57,149 nt of DNA from Thermodesulfovibrionia bacterium (GTDB lineage Bacteria; Nitrospirota; Thermodesulfovibrionia; UBA6902; BMS3Bbin08). Below are positions 56,576-57,149 of this stretch, piece by piece. The stretch covers positions 1 through 57,149 of the forward strand of contig JAUXYI010000063.1 in the NCBI GenBank assembly GCA_030694425.1. The letters are read 5' to 3'. The stretch's first letter is position 1. Each line of letters starts with the position of its first letter. The translations under genes were made by a program, and so were the position numbers. The notes under the pieces are model-generated. The model worked only from the letters and a program-made list of their open reading frames with translations, was not told the DNA's origin and made no database searches.

Positions 56576-57149
56576 TCAAAACTCTACGGTATCAACCAGA
56601 CTCACCATATCTATAACAGGAATTTCAGGCGCACTTTCCCCAAGTAATGTCCTTGCAAGGGATTGGGAAATACTTCGGTATTTAAGAGTTACCTCAATTT
56701 TAAGAGGAGAGACTGCATCAGATGGTATGTTGAAAGCATATTTTTCAATCATGTATCCTTTTGGCGGAACTCTATGGTCGTAGAGTATCCTGTCTGCTAA
56801 TGCGACATTTGTTACAGGCTCTCCTTTTTCATTGCCTAATTGTGTGTAATATAAGACAGCATCTTTATCAATCTCACCGTTTTTATCAAGACCGCCCGAC
56901 CTTAAAATCATTTTTCCTGCGGCATCAGTTATCTTGATACCAAGCCACATCTGTCTTACCTGTGTAAGTCCTGTAGGGAGATAATGCCCTGCGCCTGAAT
57001 TTATAACCTTTACATTAATATAGGAAATCTCCTTTTTCTTATAGACAGGACTTTTTATAAGCTCTAAATCTGCAGCATTCTTAAGGCGTTCTACTGCCAT
57101 CTGCGCATTTATATCGCCTCCAAGAAGCTTTGTTACTACAGCATTTGCG
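56576..57149 (-). CDS. C-terminal part of a multiheme cytochrome (partial)
   Basis: The frame stays open to the window edge (...NAVVTKLLGGDINAQMAVERL), so the Met at 57100 is internal. The visible 190 residues carry no CXXCH, but the beta domain with AGHYLPTGLTQVRQMWL and D-x-x-G motifs is the C-terminal domain found in several cytochrome c554-like multiheme proteins. Hemes would lie beyond the window. It ends 77 bases before the PhnD-like gene. Confidence 0.7.
   Translation of the reverse strand, partial: ANAVVTKLLGGDINAQMAVERLKNAADLELIKSPVYKKKEISYINVKVINSGAGHYLPTGLTQVRQMWLGIKITDAAGKMILRSGGLDKNGEIDKDAVLYYTQLGNEKGEPVTNVALADRILYDHRVPPKGYMIEKYAFNIPSDAVSPLKIEVTLKYRSISQSLARTLLGESAPEIPVIDMVSLVDTVEF

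Overview
The window looks like a chromosomal segment of an anaerobic Gram-negative bacterium that respires through many multiheme c-type cytochromes. Nitrospirota of the Thermodesulfovibrionia type is my best guess, with Desulfobacterota as the alternative. The reasons are about a dozen multiheme cytochromes, NrfD/FeS quinone modules, a Tat-exported molybdoenzyme, sigma-54/NtrC regulators, a type II secretion locus, a PEP-CTERM protein and very dense REP-like palindromes. I see no rRNA, tRNA, CRISPR array, prophage or transposase gene.

Layout. (1) 1-4029, minus strand: an octaheme cytochrome, a Tat ferredoxin and an NrfD protein, preceded by an FNR-like palindrome. (2) 4398-15856: an extracellular-electron-transfer style locus holding an outer-membrane beta-barrel, two lipoprotein beta-propellers, an OmcE-like tetraheme cytochrome, a seven- or eight-heme cytochrome, two hexaheme c7-type cytochromes, a SurA-like prolyl isomerase and a polyferredoxin. 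(3) 16439-22278, minus strand: a TorD-like chaperone, an ArrB-like FeS protein, an ArrA-like molybdoenzyme with an inserted module, and a second OmcE-like tetraheme cytochrome, with no membrane quinol subunit. (4) 23531-27265: a receiver-PilZ protein, an NtrC regulator and a histidine kinase with a c-heme motif in its sensor. (5) 28756-41714: a type II secretion system in two divergent blocks (K-L-M-C on plus; E-F-H-I-J, a hexaheme cytochrome and D on minus), interrupted by a PEP-CTERM HAF-repeat protein. (6) 41789-52412, minus strand: a long cytochrome run with HAMP-only proteins, a 12-heme NapC/NirT-type cytochrome, three paralogous small membrane proteins, a second octaheme/NrfD/FeS set and a slipin behind a good sigma-54 promoter. 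(7) 52628-57149: an NtrC regulator, a histidine kinase, a PhnD-like binding protein and the tail of another cytochrome.

How the genes may work together (inference). The NrfD/FeS/octaheme sets and the 12-heme NapC-type cytochrome would exchange electrons between quinones and the periplasm. The hexaheme and octaheme carriers, the barrel and the OmcE-like cytochromes would carry electrons outward. Type II secretion and the prolyl isomerase would help export or fold the cytochromes. The ArrAB-like enzyme has only a tetraheme filament-type cytochrome as an encoded partner, so it may be wired to a cytochrome filament rather than to a quinone pool.

The second story is repeats. Palindromic elements sit inside reading frames: three in one ferredoxin, one in surA, and others at secretion leaders. 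Three genes for the bS23/IVS four-helix-bundle family each lie between inverted arrays of short tandem repeats, the array sequence differing each time but the architecture being the same. Two classes of small non-autonomous elements occur twice each.
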